This document shows positions 37,435-50,995 of a stretch of DNA of 64,000 nucleotides, piece after piece. Positions within the stretch are counted from its first letter, which is position 1; each line of letters begins with the position of its first letter. The position numbers and the translations under genes are program-made. The stretch is from assembly GCA_019239915.1 (NCBI GenBank), contig JAFAZF010000063.1:62001-126000 (forward strand). Reading direction: 5' to 3'. The DNA is from Sphingomonadaceae bacterium (lineage in GTDB: Bacteria > Pseudomonadota > Alphaproteobacteria > Sphingomonadales > Sphingomonadaceae). Below the pieces are notes generated by a model. It was given only the letters and a program-made list of their open reading frames with translations, made no database searches and had not been told where the DNA came from.

Positions 37435-37788
37435 TCAGAACTCCAGACCGCCCTCACGGGCGGCGTCCGCGAGCGCCTTGACGCGCCCATGATAGAGGAA
37501 GCCGCCGCGATCGAAGACGACCGCGCTCACGCCCGCCGCCTTGGCGCGCTCGGCGACGCGCTGGCCGACCGCGGTCGCCGCGTCGACGTTCGCACCGGTG
37601 GACGCACGCGCGTCCTTCTCGAGCGTCGAGGCGGAGGCGACGGTTTTGCCCGCCGCGTCGTCGATCACCTGCGCGTAGATGTGCCGGCCCGAGCGGTGCA
37701 CGCTGAGCCGCGGCCGCCCGCCGCCGCGCTTGGCGAGCGCGGTGCGCACGCGCTGGCGGCGCTTCTCGAAGATGGAGAGCTTGGCCAT
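37435..37788 (-). CDS. rplR: 50S ribosomal protein L18
   Basis: A 117-residue 5S rRNA-binding protein: [40 protein letters not shown] and the end [20 protein letters not shown]. The ATG shares one base with the rplF stop (TAATG). Confidence 0.97.
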   Translation of the reverse strand: MAKLSIFEKRRQRVRTALAKRGGGRPRLSVHRSGRHIYAQVIDDAAGKTVASASTLEKDARASTGANVDAATAVGQRVAERAKAAGVSAVVFDRGGFLYHGRVKALADAAREGGLEF

Positions 37789-38321
37789 TATTTCTTCTTC
37801 CCTTCCTTCCGGAAGATATACTCGCCGGCATATTTGATGCCCTTGCCCTTGTAGGGCTCCGGCTTGCGCCAGCGGCGGATCTCGGCGGCGAATTGGCCGA
37901 CCTGCTGCTTGTCGATGCCGGTGATGTTGACCGTGGTCTGGTCCGGCGTCGCGACGGTGATGCCTTCCGGCACGTCCATGTCGACGTCGTGGCTGTAGCC
38001 GAGCTGGAGCTTCAACTTCTTGCCCTGCGCGTTGGCGCGATAGCCGACGCCGGTGATCTGGAGCTGCTTCGAGAAGCCCTCCGTCACGCCGGTCACCAGA
38101 TTCTGCACCAGCGTCCGCTGCATGCCCCAGAAGGAGCGCGCGCGCTTGGTGTCGTTCGCCGGCTGGACGGAGACGCCGCCCTCGCCCACCTCGTACGTCA
38201 CCTCGTCGGCGAGCGCGATCGAGAGCGTGCCCTTGGGGCCCTTCACCGAGAGCTGGCCGTCCGCGATCGTCGCGGTGACACCGGCCGGAATCGGAACCGG
38301 CTTCTTGCCGATGCGGCTCAT
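37788..38321 (-). CDS. rplF: 50S ribosomal protein L6
   Basis: A 177-residue protein at the factor-binding site. [19 protein letters not shown] at the start and the signature [24 protein letters not shown] at the end. It overlaps rpsH and rplR by one base each. Confidence 0.98.
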   Translation of the reverse strand: MSRIGKKPVPIPAGVTATIADGQLSVKGPKGTLSIALADEVTYEVGEGGVSVQPANDTKRARSFWGMQRTLVQNLVTGVTEGFSKQLQITGVGYRANAQGKKLKLQLGYSHDVDMDVPEGITVATPDQTTVNITGIDKQQVGQFAAEIRRWRKPEPYKGKGIKYAGEYIFRKEGKKK

Positions 38322-38713
38322 CAGAAGACCTCCGCGAGAACCTCGCCGCCGACATTCTGCTCGCGCGCTTCCGCGTCGGAGAGAACGCCCTTCGGCGTCG
38401 AGACGATGGTGATGCCGAGGCCATTGCGCACGCGCGGCAGGTCCTTCGACCCGCTATAGACGCGGCGGCCCGGCTTCGAGACGCGCGCGACATGCTGGAT
38501 CGCGGGCTGACCCTCGAAATATTTGAGCTCGATGCGGATGCCCGGATGGCCGCCGACGGGTTCGTCGGAATAGCCGCGGATATAGCCTTCGCGCTGAAGC
38601 ACGTCGAGCACGCGCGCACGCAGCTTGGACGCCGGCGTCACCACCGAGTCCTTGCGCGCGCGCTGGCCGTTGCGGATGCGGGTGATGAGATCACCCAGGG
38701 GATCGTTGATCAT
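38321..38713 (-). CDS. rpsH: 30S ribosomal protein S8
   Basis: A 130-residue rRNA-binding protein, the usual autoregulator of the spc operon. [20 protein letters not shown] at the start and [20 protein letters not shown] toward the end are diagnostic. Confidence 0.98.
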   Translation of the reverse strand: MINDPLGDLITRIRNGQRARKDSVVTPASKLRARVLDVLQREGYIRGYSDEPVGGHPGIRIELKYFEGQPAIQHVARVSKPGRRVYSGSKDLPRVRNGLGITIVSTPKGVLSDAEAREQNVGGEVLAEVF

Positions 38714-38726
38714 CTCTTGCTCGCCC

Positions 38727-39032
38727 TTACCAGCTCGACTTGACCACGCCGGGGATCATCCCCTTGTTGGCGAGATCGCGCAGCATCACGCGCGCGAGCT
38801 TGAACTTGCGATAATAGGCGCGCGGGCGCCCGGTGAGCATGCAGCGGTTGCGCACCCGCGTCGGATTCGCGTTGCGCGGCAGCTCCGCCATCTTCAGCCG
38901 CGCCATCAGCCGCTCGGTATCGTCCGCCGTCTTGTCGTCGGCGATCGCGCGCAGCTTGGCGTATTTGCCGGCATATTGCTTCACGAGCCGCTTGCGCCGC
39001 TCGTTCTTGTTGATCGAACTCAGTTTCGCCAT
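38727..39032 (-). CDS. rpsN: 30S ribosomal protein S14 (zinc-free type)
   Basis: A 101-residue long-form S14 without the CxxC zinc motifs. [22 protein letters not shown] at the front and [20 protein letters not shown] near the end. Normal place between rpsH and rplE. Confidence 0.98.
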   Translation of the reverse strand: MAKLSSINKNERRKRLVKQYAGKYAKLRAIADDKTADDTERLMARLKMAELPRNANPTRVRNRCMLTGRPRAYYRKFKLARVMLRDLANKGMIPGVVKSSW

Positions 39033-39061
39033 GGACTTAAGCTCTCTTTCCTAATCGCGCC

Positions 39062-39640
39062 TCAGGCGGCCTGCTTTTCAGCCTGCGGCTGCGGGAAGGG
39101 GAAACCGAACAGGCGAAGCAGCTCGCGCGCTTCCTCGTCGGTGTTCGCGGTGGTCGTGATGATCACGTCCATGCCGCGGATCTTGTCGACCTTGTCGTAG
39201 CTGATCTCGGGGAAGATCAGCTGCTCCTTGATGCCGGTGGCATAGTTGCCGCGGCCGTCGAAGCTCTTGTCCGAAAGGCCACGGAAGTCGCGCACGCGCG
39301 GCAGCGCGATCGTCACGAAGCGATCCAGGAACTCGTACATTCGCTCGCGGCGCAGCGTCACCTTGCAGCCGATCGGCATGCCCTCGCGCAGCTTGAACTG
39401 CGCGATCGACTTCTTCGCCTTGGTGACGACCGCCTTCTGGCCGGCGATCTGCGTCATCTCGACGGCCGCGGTCTCGACGCGCTTCTTATCCTGCGTCGCC
39501 TCGCCGACGCCCATGTTCAGCACGATCTTGTCGAGCTTGGGTACCTGCATCGGGTTCGCATAGCCGAACTTCTCCGTCATCGCCTTGGCGATGCGGTCCT
39601 CGTACAGCTTCTTGAGGCGAGGCTTGTAAGCATCAGCCAT
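39062..39640 (-). CDS. rplE: 50S ribosomal protein L5
   Basis: A 192-residue 5S rRNA-binding protein: [39 protein letters not shown], and [20 protein letters not shown] with the end segment FGFPFP. It overlaps the rplX stop by eight bases. Confidence 0.98.
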   Translation of the reverse strand: MADAYKPRLKKLYEDRIAKAMTEKFGYANPMQVPKLDKIVLNMGVGEATQDKKRVETAAVEMTQIAGQKAVVTKAKKSIAQFKLREGMPIGCKVTLRRERMYEFLDRFVTIALPRVRDFRGLSDKSFDGRGNYATGIKEQLIFPEISYDKVDKIRGMDVIITTTANTDEEARELLRLFGFPFPQPQAEKQAA

Positions 39641-39950
39641 TGATCGCGTCTCCAGTCTTGACCGCGACGCGGACCTTGTTGCCGTCGCGGGTCTCGAAGC
39701 GCACGCGCGTCGGCTTGCCGTCGGCGGTGACGTGCGCGACCTTCGAGATGTGCAGCGGCGCCTCGATCCGCTCGAGACCGCCCTGCGGGTTGGCCTGGCT
39801 CGGCTTGCGGTGCCGCGTCGCGACGTTGACGCCGCCGACGATCACCTTGCCGTCCTTCGGCATGGCCTTGGTGACCGTACCGGTCTTGCCCTTGTCCTTG
39901 CCGGACAGGACGATCACCTGATCGCCCTTCTTGATCTTCGCAGCAGCCAT
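39633..39950 (-). CDS. rplX: 50S ribosomal protein L24
   Basis: A 105-residue early-assembly protein with the KOW segment [23 protein letters not shown] 39950 was chosen; a GTG precedes it by one codon. It shares one base with the rplN stop. Confidence 0.97.
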   Translation of the reverse strand: MAAAKIKKGDQVIVLSGKDKGKTGTVTKAMPKDGKVIVGGVNVATRHRKPSQANPQGGLERIEAPLHISKVAHVTADGKPTRVRFETRDGNKVRVAVKTGDAING

Positions 39951-40318
39951 CACAGCACCTCGGGCGCGAGCGAAATGATCTTCATGTGACCCTTGGCGCG
40001 GAGCTCGCGGACCACCGGGCCGAAGATGCGGGTGCCGATCGGCTCCTCGTTCTTGTTGACGAGGACCGCGGCGTTCGAGTCGAAGCGGATCGTCGAGCCG
40101 TCGGGACGATGGATGTCCTTGGCGGTGCGCACGATCACGGCGCGATGGACGTCGCCCTTCTTCACGCGGCCACGCGGCTGCGCTTCCTTAATCGAGACGA
40201 CGATGATGTCGCCGACGGTCGCGGTGCGACGCTTCGAGCCGCCGAGCACCTTGATGCACTGGACGCGCTTGGCGCCCGAGTTGTCGGCGACGTCGAGGTT
40301 GGACTGCATCTGGATCAT
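39950..40318 (-). CDS. rplN: 50S ribosomal protein L14
   Basis: A 122-residue protein: [20 protein letters not shown] at the start, [20 protein letters not shown] and the end [12 protein letters not shown]. Normal length and position. Confidence 0.98.
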   Translation of the reverse strand: MIQMQSNLDVADNSGAKRVQCIKVLGGSKRRTATVGDIIVVSIKEAQPRGRVKKGDVHRAVIVRTAKDIHRPDGSTIRFDSNAAVLVNKNEEPIGTRIFGPVVRELRAKGHMKIISLAPEVL

Positions 40319-40332
40319 GTGTCAGCCCTCCC

Positions 40333-40593
40333 TTAAGCGGCTTCGGCCGGCGCGGCGGCGCCGACACGCTCGATGACGCGCCAAGTCTTGAGCTTCGAGA
40401 TCGGCGCGGTCTCCTCGATGCGCACGGTCTCGCCCTCGCGATACTCGTTGCCCTCGTCATGGGCGTGATACTTCTTCGAGCGACGGACGATCTTGCCGTA
40501 GAGCGGGTGCTTCACGCGCCGCTCCACCTTCACCACCACCGTCTTGTCGGTCTTGTCGGAGACGATCGTCCCCGTCAGCACGCGCTTCGGCAT
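40333..40593 (-). CDS. rpsQ: 30S ribosomal protein S17
   Basis: An 86-residue primary rRNA-binding protein: [40 protein letters not shown] and [17 protein letters not shown]. Confidence 0.98.
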   Translation of the reverse strand: MPKRVLTGTIVSDKTDKTVVVKVERRVKHPLYGKIVRRSKKYHAHDEGNEYREGETVRIEETAPISKLKTWRVIERVGAAAPAEAA

Positions 40594-40606
40594 CGCGAGC
40601 TACTCC

Positions 40607-40825
40607 TTAAGCCTTGGCCGCAGACGCGCGCTGCGTCTGCAGGGTCTTGATGCGAGCGATGGTCTTGCGGACCTCGCGGACGCGCGCCGCCTTCTCGAGC
40701 TGGCCGGTGGCCGCCTGGAAGCGCAGATTGAACTGCTCGCGCTTGAGCTCGCCCAGTTGGGTCGAGAGCTGGTCGTCGGTCGCGACCTTAAGGTCGCTGA
40801 TCTTGCCGCTGTCGTTCTTCGCCAT
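40607..40825 (-). CDS. rpmC: 50S ribosomal protein L29
   Basis: A 72-residue helical protein at the tunnel exit: [20 protein letters not shown] is the signature, followed by [17 protein letters not shown] 40825, two bases after the rplP stop. Confidence 0.97.
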   Translation of the reverse strand: MAKNDSGKISDLKVATDDQLSTQLGELKREQFNLRFQAATGQLEKAARVREVRKTIARIKTLQTQRASAAKA

Positions 40826-40827
40826 GA

Positions 40828-41265
40828 TCACTCTTCCCCGACCAGGTGGCTGGTGTCGCCCAGGCGGGCGACGATGCGCGTCTTGATCGGCAGCTTCTCG
40901 GCGGCACGCTCGAAAGCGCCGCGCGCGATCGGACCCGCGACGCCCTCGAGCTCGAACAGGATGCGGCCCGGCTTCACGCGGGCGACCCAGAATTCGGGCG
41001 CGCCCTTGCCCGAGCCCATGCGGACCTCGGCGGGCTTCGACGAGACCGGCACGTCCGGGAAGATGCGGATGTGGAGGCGGCCCTGGCGCTTGATGTGGCG
41101 CGTGATCGCACGGCGCGCGGCCTCGATCTGGCGCGCGGTGATGCGCTCGGGCTCGACCGCCTTGAGGCCGTAGGCGCCCTGGTTGAGCTGCGTCCCGCCC
41201 TTGGCATCGCCATGGATGCGGCCCTTATGGGCCTTGCGGAACTTGGTACGCTTCGGTTGCAGCAT
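40828..41265 (-). CDS. rplP: 50S ribosomal protein L16
   Basis: A 145-residue protein needed for the peptidyl-transferase centre: [40 protein letters not shown], and [18 protein letters not shown]. The conserved hydroxylation site region is present. Confidence 0.98.
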   Translation of the reverse strand: MLQPKRTKFRKAHKGRIHGDAKGGTQLNQGAYGLKAVEPERITARQIEAARRAITRHIKRQGRLHIRIFPDVPVSSKPAEVRMGSGKGAPEFWVARVKPGRILFELEGVAGPIARGAFERAAEKLPIKTRIVARLGDTSHLVGEE

Positions 41266-41333
41266 GTTCTTCTAACCTTCTGACACCGTGACGACGGCCG
41301 ATCAGGCGAAGCTGAGAGGGAGGTGCTCCCTGC

Positions 41334-42029
41334 TCAGCGCGCCGGACGGACCCCCGAGGTCTGCGCTTCCATCATGAGGCGGTCCTGCGCGAGCGGGTCG
41401 TGGCCGAGGATCTCACCCTTGAAGATCCAGACCTTGACGCCGCAGACGCCATAGGCGGTGTGCGCCTCGGCCTCGGCATAGTCGACGTTCGCGCGCAGCG
41501 TGTGCAGCGGCACGCGGCCCTCGCGATACCATTCGGTGCGCGCGATCTCCGCGCCGCCGAGACGGCCGGCGCAGGTGATGCGGATGCCCTCGGCACCGAG
41601 GCGCAGCGCCGACTGCACCGCGCGCTTCATCGCGCGGCGGAACGCGACGCGGCGCTCGAGCTGGTCGGCGACCGACTGCGCGACGAGGCGGCTGTCGATC
41701 TCGGGCTTGCGGATCTCGACGATGTTCAACGAGACGTCGCTCGCCGTCATCTTGCCGAGCGCCTTGCGGAGCTTCTCGATGTCCGCACCCTTCTTGCCGA
41801 TGATCACGCCCGGGCGCGCGGCATAGACGGAGATGCGGCACAGCTTGGCCGGACGCTCGATCACCACCTTCGAGATCGCCGCCTGCGGCAGCGTCTTGAA
41901 GATGTGAGTGCGGATCTTAAGATCCTCGAGCAGCAGCCGGCCATAGTCCTCGCCGTCGGCGTACCAGCGGCTGTCCCAGGTGCGGTTGATCTGCAACCGC
42001 ATGCCGATCGGGTTCGACTTCTGGCCCAT
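41334..42029 (-). CDS. rpsC: 30S ribosomal protein S3
   Basis: A 231-residue protein with a KH domain: [20 protein letters not shown], the [20 protein letters not shown] loop, and the C-terminal [14 protein letters not shown]. The ATG shares one base with the rplV stop. Confidence 0.98.
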   Translation of the reverse strand: MGQKSNPIGMRLQINRTWDSRWYADGEDYGRLLLEDLKIRTHIFKTLPQAAISKVVIERPAKLCRISVYAARPGVIIGKKGADIEKLRKALGKMTASDVSLNIVEIRKPEIDSRLVAQSVADQLERRVAFRRAMKRAVQSALRLGAEGIRITCAGRLGGAEIARTEWYREGRVPLHTLRANVDYAEAEAHTAYGVCGVKVWIFKGEILGHDPLAQDRLMMEAQTSGVRPAR

Positions 42030-42406
42030 TATGCTTCTTCCTGCTCGCGCACGACGATGCGCAGACGGCTGAACGGCTTGATGACCCGGCTCGAGCGGCC
42101 GCGCGCACGCGTCGCGAAGCGCTTCATCACCAGGCCCTTGCCGACCGAGGCTTCCTTCACGACAAGCGCGTCGACGTCGAGATTGTGGTTGTTCTCGGCG
42201 TTCGCGATGGCCGATGCGAGGCACTTGCGAACGTCGACCGCCATCGCCTTGTTCGAGAAGGCGAGGATGCTCATCGCATCCGAAGCCTTCTTGTTGCGGA
42301 TCAGGCCGGCGACGAGATTGAGCTTGTAGGGGCTGCCGCGCACGCTGGTCGCGAGCGCGAGCGCTTCCTTGTCGCCCACCTTACGGGGTGCAGCAGGCTT
42401 CGACAT
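42029..42406 (-). CDS. rplV: 50S ribosomal protein L22
   Basis: A 125-residue tunnel protein. [39 protein letters not shown] and the arginine-rich hairpin [20 protein letters not shown] are diagnostic. It overlaps rpsS by one base. Confidence 0.98.
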   Translation of the reverse strand: MSKPAAPRKVGDKEALALATSVRGSPYKLNLVAGLIRNKKASDAMSILAFSNKAMAVDVRKCLASAIANAENNHNLDVDALVVKEASVGKGLVMKRFATRARGRSSRVIKPFSRLRIVVREQEEA

Positions 42407-42681
42407 CAGCGCTTGCCCTTCTTGTCGGCGGCGTGACCCGGGAAGTAGCGCGTGGGCGCGAACTCGCCGAGCTTCATGCCGACCATGTCCTCGTTCACCG
42501 ACACCGGCACGAACTTGCGGCCGTTGTAGAGGTTGAACGTCAGCCCGACGAAATCAGGCAGGATGGTCGAGCGGCGCGACCAGGTCTTGATCGGCGAGCG
42601 CTGCCCGGATTCCTGGGCAGTCTGCGCCTTCTTGAGCAGATGAAGGTCGACGAACGGACCTTTCCAGACGGAACGAGCCAT
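42406..42681 (-). CDS. rpsS: 30S ribosomal protein S19
   Basis: A 91-residue head protein: [40 protein letters not shown] and [20 protein letters not shown]. Confidence 0.98.
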   Translation of the reverse strand: MARSVWKGPFVDLHLLKKAQTAQESGQRSPIKTWSRRSTILPDFVGLTFNLYNGRKFVPVSVNEDMVGMKLGEFAPTRYFPGHAADKKGKR

Positions 42682-42687
42682 CGCGGA

Positions 42688-43524
42688 TTACCTCTTCTTC
42701 CGGGCGTGACGCGAACGGATGATCATCTTGTCCGTCGCCTTGTTATGGCGCGTCTTGGCGCCCTTGGTCGGCTTGCCCCAGGGGGTCACCGGATGGCGGC
42801 CGCCCGATGTGCGGCCTTCGCCGCCGCCGTGCGGGTGGTCGACCGGGTTCTTGGCGACGCCGCGGGTGAGCGGGCGCTTGCCGAGCCAGCGGTTGCGGCC
42901 GGCCTTCGCCAGATAGGTGTTGGCGTTGTCAGGGTTCGACACCGCGCCCACCGAGCACATGCAGTCCGAACGGATATAGCGCTGCTCGCCCGAGTTGAGG
43001 CGAACGATCACCATGCCGCGATCGCGGCCGACGACCTGCACATAAGTGCCCGCGGCGCGCGCGATCTGGCCGCCCTTGCCCGGCTTCATCTCGACATTGT
43101 GGACGATGGTGCCGACCGGAACCTGGCCGATCTCCATCGCATTGCCCGGCTTCACGTCGGTCTTCTTGCCCGCGACGATCGTGTCGCCGGCGGCGAGCCG
43201 CTGCGGCGCGATGACGTAGGCTTGCTCGCCGTCTTCATACTTGACCAGCGCGATGAAGGCCGAGCGGTTGGGATCATATTCGATCCGCTCGACGGTCGCG
43301 GGCGCGTCCCACTTGCGACGCTTGAAGTCGATGTAGCGATACTTCTGCTTGTGGCCGCCGCCGATGCCGCGCGCGGTGGCGTGGCCCTGGTTGTTGCGGC
43401 CACCGGACTTGCGCAGGCCCTCGGTCAGCGCCTTGACCGGCTTGCCCTTGTAGAGGCTCGACCGGTCGACGAGGATGAGGCCGCGGCGCGCCGGGCTGGT
43501 CGGGTTGTAATGCTTGAGCGCCAT
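42688..43524 (-). CDS. rplB: 50S ribosomal protein L2
   Basis: A 278-residue core protein. [20 protein letters not shown] at the front and the C-terminal signature [20 protein letters not shown], with the catalytically relevant His in [10 protein letters not shown]. Confidence 0.98.
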   Translation of the reverse strand: MALKHYNPTSPARRGLILVDRSSLYKGKPVKALTEGLRKSGGRNNQGHATARGIGGGHKQKYRYIDFKRRKWDAPATVERIEYDPNRSAFIALVKYEDGEQAYVIAPQRLAAGDTIVAGKKTDVKPGNAMEIGQVPVGTIVHNVEMKPGKGGQIARAAGTYVQVVGRDRGMVIVRLNSGEQRYIRSDCMCSVGAVSNPDNANTYLAKAGRNRWLGKRPLTRGVAKNPVDHPHGGGEGRTSGGRHPVTPWGKPTKGAKTRHNKATDKMIIRSRHARKKR

Positions 43525-43528
43525 GGCG

Positions 43529-43846
43529 TCAGATTCCCGTGGTCACGTCGATCGACTGGCCCTCGGCCAGCGTCACGACCGCCTTCTTGAAGTCCTGGCG
43601 GCGATAGGGCGCACCCTTCCACCGCTTGGTCTTGCCCTTCTGCGTGATCGTGTTCACGCCGGTGACGCTGACCGAGAACAGCGCCTCGATCGCGGCCTTG
43701 ATCTCGGGCTTCGACGCGTCACGCGCGACCTTGAAGACGACGGCGTTCTGCTCGGAAAGCAGCGTCGACTTCTCGGTGATGTGGGGGCTGAGGATCACGT
43801 CGTAATGACGATTGTCCACCGCCGAAGCGGTCGGCTTCTTAGCCAT
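43529..43846 (-). CDS. rplW: 50S ribosomal protein L23
   Basis: A 105-residue tunnel-exit protein that docks trigger factor and [43 protein letters not shown] and [18 protein letters not shown]. It overlaps rplD by eight bases. Confidence 0.97.
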   Translation of the reverse strand: MAKKPTASAVDNRHYDVILSPHITEKSTLLSEQNAVVFKVARDASKPEIKAAIEALFSVSVTGVNTITQKGKTKRWKGAPYRRQDFKKAVVTLAEGQSIDVTTGI

Positions 43847-44465
43847 TGAAACGCGCCTCCAGCTTCTCGACCGCGGCGCGCGTCAGCACCAGCGTCTCAT
43901 GCTTCAGGATATCATAGACGTTCGCGCCCACCGCCGGCAGCAGGTTGACCGTCGACAGGTTGTTGGACGCACGCGCGAAGCTGACGTTGACGGCGTCGCC
44001 GTCGATGACCAGCGCGGTCTTGCCGAAGCCGAGTGCGGTCAGCTGCCCGGCGAGCGCCTTGGTTTTGCCGTCGGCGACGTCGAGCGCGTCGACGACGATG
44101 AGCTTGCCGTCCTTCGCCTTCGAGGAGAGCGCCATCCGAAGGCCGAGCGCGCGCACCTTCTTGTTGAGCGACGGGTCGAAGTCGCGCAGCCGGGCGCCGT
44201 GCGCCTTGCCGCCGCCGATGAAGACGGGAGCGCGGCGATCGCCGTGACGGGCGGTGCCGCCGCCCTTCTGGCGGCCGAACTTCTTGCCCGAACGCGCAAC
44301 GTCAGCGCGCTCGCGGGTCGGACGCGCGGTGCCGCGGCGCTTCTCGAGCTGCCACGTCACGACGCGGTGCAGGATGTCGGCGCGCGGCTCGAGGCCGAAC
44401 ACCGCGTCCGAAAGCTCGATATCACCGCCGGCATTGCCGCCAAGAGACTGAACCTGAATCTTCAT
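43839..44465 (-). CDS. rplD: 50S ribosomal protein L4
   Basis: A 208-residue protein: [20 protein letters not shown] and [20 protein letters not shown] form the tunnel loop region. In E. coli L4 also represses its operon; the structured gap upstream of rplC here may be relevant. It begins four bases after rplC. Confidence 0.97.
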   Translation of the reverse strand: MKIQVQSLGGNAGGDIELSDAVFGLEPRADILHRVVTWQLEKRRGTARPTRERADVARSGKKFGRQKGGGTARHGDRRAPVFIGGGKAHGARLRDFDPSLNKKVRALGLRMALSSKAKDGKLIVVDALDVADGKTKALAGQLTALGFGKTALVIDGDAVNVSFARASNNLSTVNLLPAVGANVYDILKHETLVLTRAAVEKLEARFNG

Positions 44466-44469
44466 CTGA

Positions 44470-45342
44470 TCAGCCCTCCGTCGTGCCGTCGCTGCCGGGC
44501 GTCGACGCGCCCTGCTCGCCCGGGGACTCGTGATGCGGCTCGGCCGCGGCATCCGCCGCCTCGACGCCGGCTTGGACCTCCGCGTCGCTCGGCAGCGCCG
44601 GCAGCTCGTGCACCGCGCCTTCGTCGACCATGCCGGCCGGCGCGTGCTCGTGCGCGATCTCCTCGGCGAACGCCTTGAGGCCTGCGGGCTTCGGCGCATC
44701 GGCGTGGAGCGGCACCTTCACCGAGTCGTGGACGAGCAGCCAGCCGCCCTTCGAGCCCGGCACCGAGCCCTTGACGAAGATGAGGCCGCGCGCCGGATCG
44801 GTGCGGACGATCTCGAGATTCTGCTGGGTGCGGTTCTTGTCACCCATGTGACCGGCCATCTTCTTGTTCTTGAAGACGCGGCCGGGATCCTGCCGGTTGC
44901 CGGTCGAACCGAGCGAGCGGTGCGAGACCGAGACGCCGTGCGTGGCGCGGAGGCCACCGAAATTCCAGCGCTTCATGCCGCCGGCAAAGCCCTTGCCCTG
45001 CGTGCGGCCCTGGATATCGACGAGTTGGCCGGCGACGAAATGATCCGCCGAAAGCTCGGCGCCGACGTCGAGGAGATTGTCCTCGGTCACGCGGAACTCG
45101 GCGACGTAGGCCTTGGGCTCGACCTGCGCCTTGCCGAAATGACCGCGCTGCGGCTTGGCGACGTTCTTCGCCTTGGCGACGCCCGCGCCGAGCTGAACGG
45201 CGGTATAGCCGTCGCGGTCGGTCTCGCGGCGCGCGACGACCTGAACGCCGTCGAGCTGCAATACGGTGACGGGCACGTGCCGTCCGTCCTCCTGGAAGAG
45301 GCGGGTCATGCCCATCTTCTTCGCGATCACGCCAGTGCGCAT
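44470..45342 (-). CDS. rplC: 50S ribosomal protein L3 with acidic C-terminal tail
   Basis: A 290-residue protein; the core ([59 protein letters not shown]) ends near residue 230. It is followed by about 60 Ala/Glu/Asp-rich residues (for example [20 protein letters not shown]), a sphingomonad-type extension absent from E. coli L3. Upstream is a 365-base gap to rpsJ. Confidence 0.97.
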   Translation of the reverse strand: MRTGVIAKKMGMTRLFQEDGRHVPVTVLQLDGVQVVARRETDRDGYTAVQLGAGVAKAKNVAKPQRGHFGKAQVEPKAYVAEFRVTEDNLLDVGAELSADHFVAGQLVDIQGRTQGKGFAGGMKRWNFGGLRATHGVSVSHRSLGSTGNRQDPGRVFKNKKMAGHMGDKNRTQQNLEIVRTDPARGLIFVKGSVPGSKGGWLLVHDSVKVPLHADAPKPAGLKAFAEEIAHEHAPAGMVDEGAVHELPALPSDAEVQAGVEAADAAAEPHHESPGEQGASTPGSDGTTEG

Positions 45343-45707
45343 GATCCATTACTCCCCACAGAGGCCCGCGCGACGCGCGGGCGTGTCCAACGAAAAAGGC
45401 CCCGGTCAAGAACCCCATCAAAGCAGGCTTCGATGGGAACCCAGGCGCCGGAGCCCCAGCCCAACAGCAAAACGCCCCCGCCAGGGCCGGAATCACTATT
45501 TTGGTGAAACTCACCGCATAGTGACAGCGGGGACGCAGGCAACGGCGCTTCCTTGAAGGACAGCTGCCGTTCGGTATCCCTATGTCGTCACCCCAGCGTA
45601 GGCTGGGGTCTATCTCTACCACGGCTTGCGCCGGGGGAGACATGGATCCCAGCCTCCGCCGGGATGACGGTCAGCGATGAATCGCCGTCCGTCGGAAGCC
45701 CGCGCTC
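45343..45707 (-). other. 365-base structured gap between rpsJ and rplC
   Basis: No gene. It holds a nested hairpin, TCACTAT (45493-45499) with ATAGTGA (45518-45524) enclosing GGTGA/TCACC. A second imperfect hairpin runs from about 45416 to 45437 (CCATCAAAGC/GCTTCGATGG). A GNRR-type hairpin pair lies at 45591-45665. On the minus strand a TTGACC -35-like hexamer lies at 45409-45404 without a convincing -10. This may be a leader, attenuator or promoter for rplC and later genes. Confidence 0.5.
45591..45665. repeat. Hairpin pair between rpsJ and rplC
   Basis: CCCCAGC-GTAG-GCTGGGG at 45591-45608 and inverted ATCCCAGC-CTCC-GCCGGGAT at 45646-45665 (one A-C mismatch), 37 bases apart. Same core rule as the other hairpins, with different stems. 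Confidence 0.8.
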
Positions 45708-46016
45708 CTACGCGAGTTTGATCTCGACATCAACACCTGCCGCGAGGTCGAGCTTCATCAAAGCGTCGACGGTCTGCGGGGTCGGCTGCACGATGTCGAG
45801 CAGGCGCTTGTAGGTGCGCACCTCGAACTGCTCGCGCGACTTCTTGTCGATGTGCGGCCCACGGTTGACGGTGAACTTGTTGATGTGCGTCGGCAGCGGG
45901 ATCGGGCCGCGGATGAGCGCGCCGGTACGTCGGGCGGTCTCGGCGATGTCGCCGGTCGCCTGATCGAGCACGCGGTGATCGAACGCCTTCAGGCGAATGC
46001 GGATGTTCGTGTCCAT
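45708..46016 (-). CDS. rpsJ: 30S ribosomal protein S10
   Basis: A 102-residue head protein (also NusE): [39 protein letters not shown] and the end [13 protein letters not shown]. It begins about 57 bases after the tuf terminator. Confidence 0.98.
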   Translation of the reverse strand: MDTNIRIRLKAFDHRVLDQATGDIAETARRTGALIRGPIPLPTHINKFTVNRGPHIDKKSREQFEVRTYKRLLDIVQPTPQTVDALMKLDLAAGVDVEIKLA

Positions 46017-46072
46017 AAGACCTTCTTAGCGTCCCTACCGATGCGAAAGAGCCGGCTCCGATGCTTCGGAGC

Positions 46073-46110
46073 AAAACAAAAGCGGCCGGCCCCTTAGCGG
46101 AGCCGGCCGC
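46073..46110 (-). terminator. Intrinsic terminator after tuf
   Basis: On the minus strand GCGGCCGGC (46110-46102) pairs with GCCGGCCGC (46090-46082) around an 11-base loop and is followed by TTTTGTTTTG. It lies about 14 bases after the tuf stop and before rpsJ, so it separates, fully or partly, the str and S10 transcripts. Confidence 0.8.
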
Positions 46111-46123
46111 CCCTATCAACCGA

Positions 46124-47314
<1,191 letters not shown>

Positions 47315-47404
47315 GTGGTCCTACCTTGCTTCGAATTGCTTGGAATGAGCGGGCGCCCGCTTCAAGGTGGGCGCCCATAGCAGCTTTTTCAGCCAGTGCC
47401 AGCC

Positions 47405-49501
<2,097 letters not shown>

Positions 49502-49558
49502 GTGTCTTACTCCGATGCCGGCGGATCCGGCGCTACGAATTCTTGCCGCCGATCCAAC

Positions 49559-49632
49559 CGTTCGCTTCGAGCCTGTCGAGAAGCGGGCTCTGAGCGCATC
49601 GGGCCGGTTCTCGACAAGCTCGAACCGAACGG
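49559..49632. repeat. REPIN-like inverted pair (copy 5) between fusA and rpsG
   Basis: CCGTTCGCTTCGAGCCTGTC plus GAGAAGC at 49559-49585 and inverted GGTTCTCGACAAGCTCGAAC plus CGAACGG at 49606-49632, within the str operon. Confidence 0.75.
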
Positions 49633-49689
49633 ATCAGCAATGTTGGGGTCGGACACCTGAAGGCACCCGCCCCGATATAGATACGAAAC

Positions 49690-50160
49690 TTACCAGCGGT
49701 AGTGGCTGAAGGCGCGGTTCGCTTCGGCCATGCGGTGCGTGTCCTCGCGCTTCTTGACCGCGTTGCCGCGATTGTTCGCGGCATCCATCAGCTCGCCCGA
49801 AAGGCGGCCCGACATGGTGTGCTCCGAGCGGTTGCGCGCCGCCGTGATCAGCCAGCGGATCGCGAGCGCCTGCGCGCGCTCGACGCGCACCTCGACCGGG
49901 ACCTGGTAGGTCGCGCCGCCGACGCGGCGGCTGCGGACCTCGATACCCGGCTTCACATTGTTGAGCGCATCGTGGAAGACCTGCAGCGGATCGCGCTTGG
50001 CGCGCGTCTCGATGGTCTCCAACGCGGAGTAGAGGATGCCCTCGGCGACGGACTTCTTGCCGTCGAGCATCACGGAATTCATGAACTTAGAGAGCACGAT
50101 GTCGCCGAACTTCGGGTCCGGCAGGATCTCGCGCTTCTCGGGGCGACGACGACGGGACAT
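49690..50160 (-). CDS. rpsG: 30S ribosomal protein S7
   Basis: A 156-residue protein: [60 protein letters not shown] and the end [13 protein letters not shown]. Normal length. Confidence 0.98.
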   Translation of the reverse strand: MSRRRRPEKREILPDPKFGDIVLSKFMNSVMLDGKKSVAEGILYSALETIETRAKRDPLQVFHDALNNVKPGIEVRSRRVGGATYQVPVEVRVERAQALAIRWLITAARNRSEHTMSGRLSGELMDAANNRGNAVKKREDTHRMAEANRAFSHYRW

Positions 50161-50226
50161 GATAGCGTTCCTTCATTCTTCAGCCTGATCCGGAACCCGT
50201 CCGGGGCTTACTGATCCTTTGACTGG

Positions 50227-50246
50227 ATCCCGGCCTGCGCCGGGAT
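50227..50246. repeat. Hairpin between rpsG and rpsL, stem ATCCCGGC
   Basis: Perfect 8-bp stem ATCCCGGC-CTGC-GCCGGGAT (GCAG loop on the minus strand). A single copy in the gap between rpsG and rpsL. Confidence 0.8.
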
Positions 50247-50263
50247 GACCTGCCTTCGGCAGG

Positions 50264-50635
50264 TCACTTCGGACGCTTGGCGCCGTACTTGGAACGGGAC
50301 TGCTTGCGGTCCTTCACGCCCTGCGTGTCGAGCACGCCGCGCAGCACGTGATAGCGCACGCCCGGCAAGTCGCGCACGCGGCCGCCGCGGATCAGCACCA
50401 CCGAGTGCTCCTGGAGGTTGTGACCCTCGCCCGGAATGTAGCTGATGACTTCGCGGCTGTTCGTCAGGCGGACCTTGGCCACCTTGCGCAGCGCCGAGTT
50501 CGGCTTCTTCGGGGTAGTCGTATAGACACGGGTGCAGACGCCGCGCTTCTGCGGGTTCTGCTCCATCGCAGGGACCTTCGATTTGGCCTTCTGCGCTTCG
50601 CGGCCCTTGCGGACCAACTGGTTGATCGTCGGCAT
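50264..50635 (-). CDS. rpsL: 30S ribosomal protein S12
   Basis: A 123-residue decoding-centre protein: [40 protein letters not shown] with the streptomycin-site Lys (PKKPNS), and [20 protein letters not shown]. It is the first gene of the ribosomal series on this strand; rpoBC is not upstream. Confidence 0.99.
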   Translation of the reverse strand: MPTINQLVRKGREAQKAKSKVPAMEQNPQKRGVCTRVYTTTPKKPNSALRKVAKVRLTNSREVISYIPGEGHNLQEHSVVLIRGGRVRDLPGVRYHVLRGVLDTQGVKDRKQSRSKYGAKRPK

Positions 50636-50801
50636 GAAGCCCTTCACCTTGCGTTACCGGCCATCCACCGGCGGTTACTTTGCCGAACCGCAAATGCGCG
50701 AAGGCTCCGGCGGAACACGATTCGGCCCGCCCGAGCCCAAGACCTTACGATCGGCAATGTTCAAGCAGCACGGGACGCACGGGCGTCACGAACCGGCGCG
50801 G

Positions 50802-50830
50802 CCTATACGCACACGACCCCTGCGGGTCAA
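50802..50830 (-). promoter_or_regulatory. Promoter of the rpsL-rpsG-fusA-tuf transcript
   Basis: On the minus strand TTGACC (50830-50825) and TATAGG (50807-50802) are separated by exactly 17 bases. Transcription would start near 50795 and give a leader of about 160 bases before rpsL. The 360 bases between rpsL and the divergent CsgG-like gene hold no gene. Confidence 0.65.
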
Positions 50831-50995
50831 CCGCTGCCCCGCCGGCCCGCACGCTGTGCGCGGCGTCACAGCGCCGAACGCCGACCCCGCCTAGTTCGCG
50901 ACCAACCGGGCTCCGGCGCGCTTGGCGCTCCCCTCGGCCTTTGCTAACACCCCGGCGCAAATAGGTCGCGCCGTTATCTTGGGGGAGATTTTCCG

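Noticed and set aside
37435-38619. A longer protein containing L18 at its C-terminus
   Set aside because: The upstream part is an out-of-frame reading of rplF and rpsH; L18 starts at 37788 with normal length.
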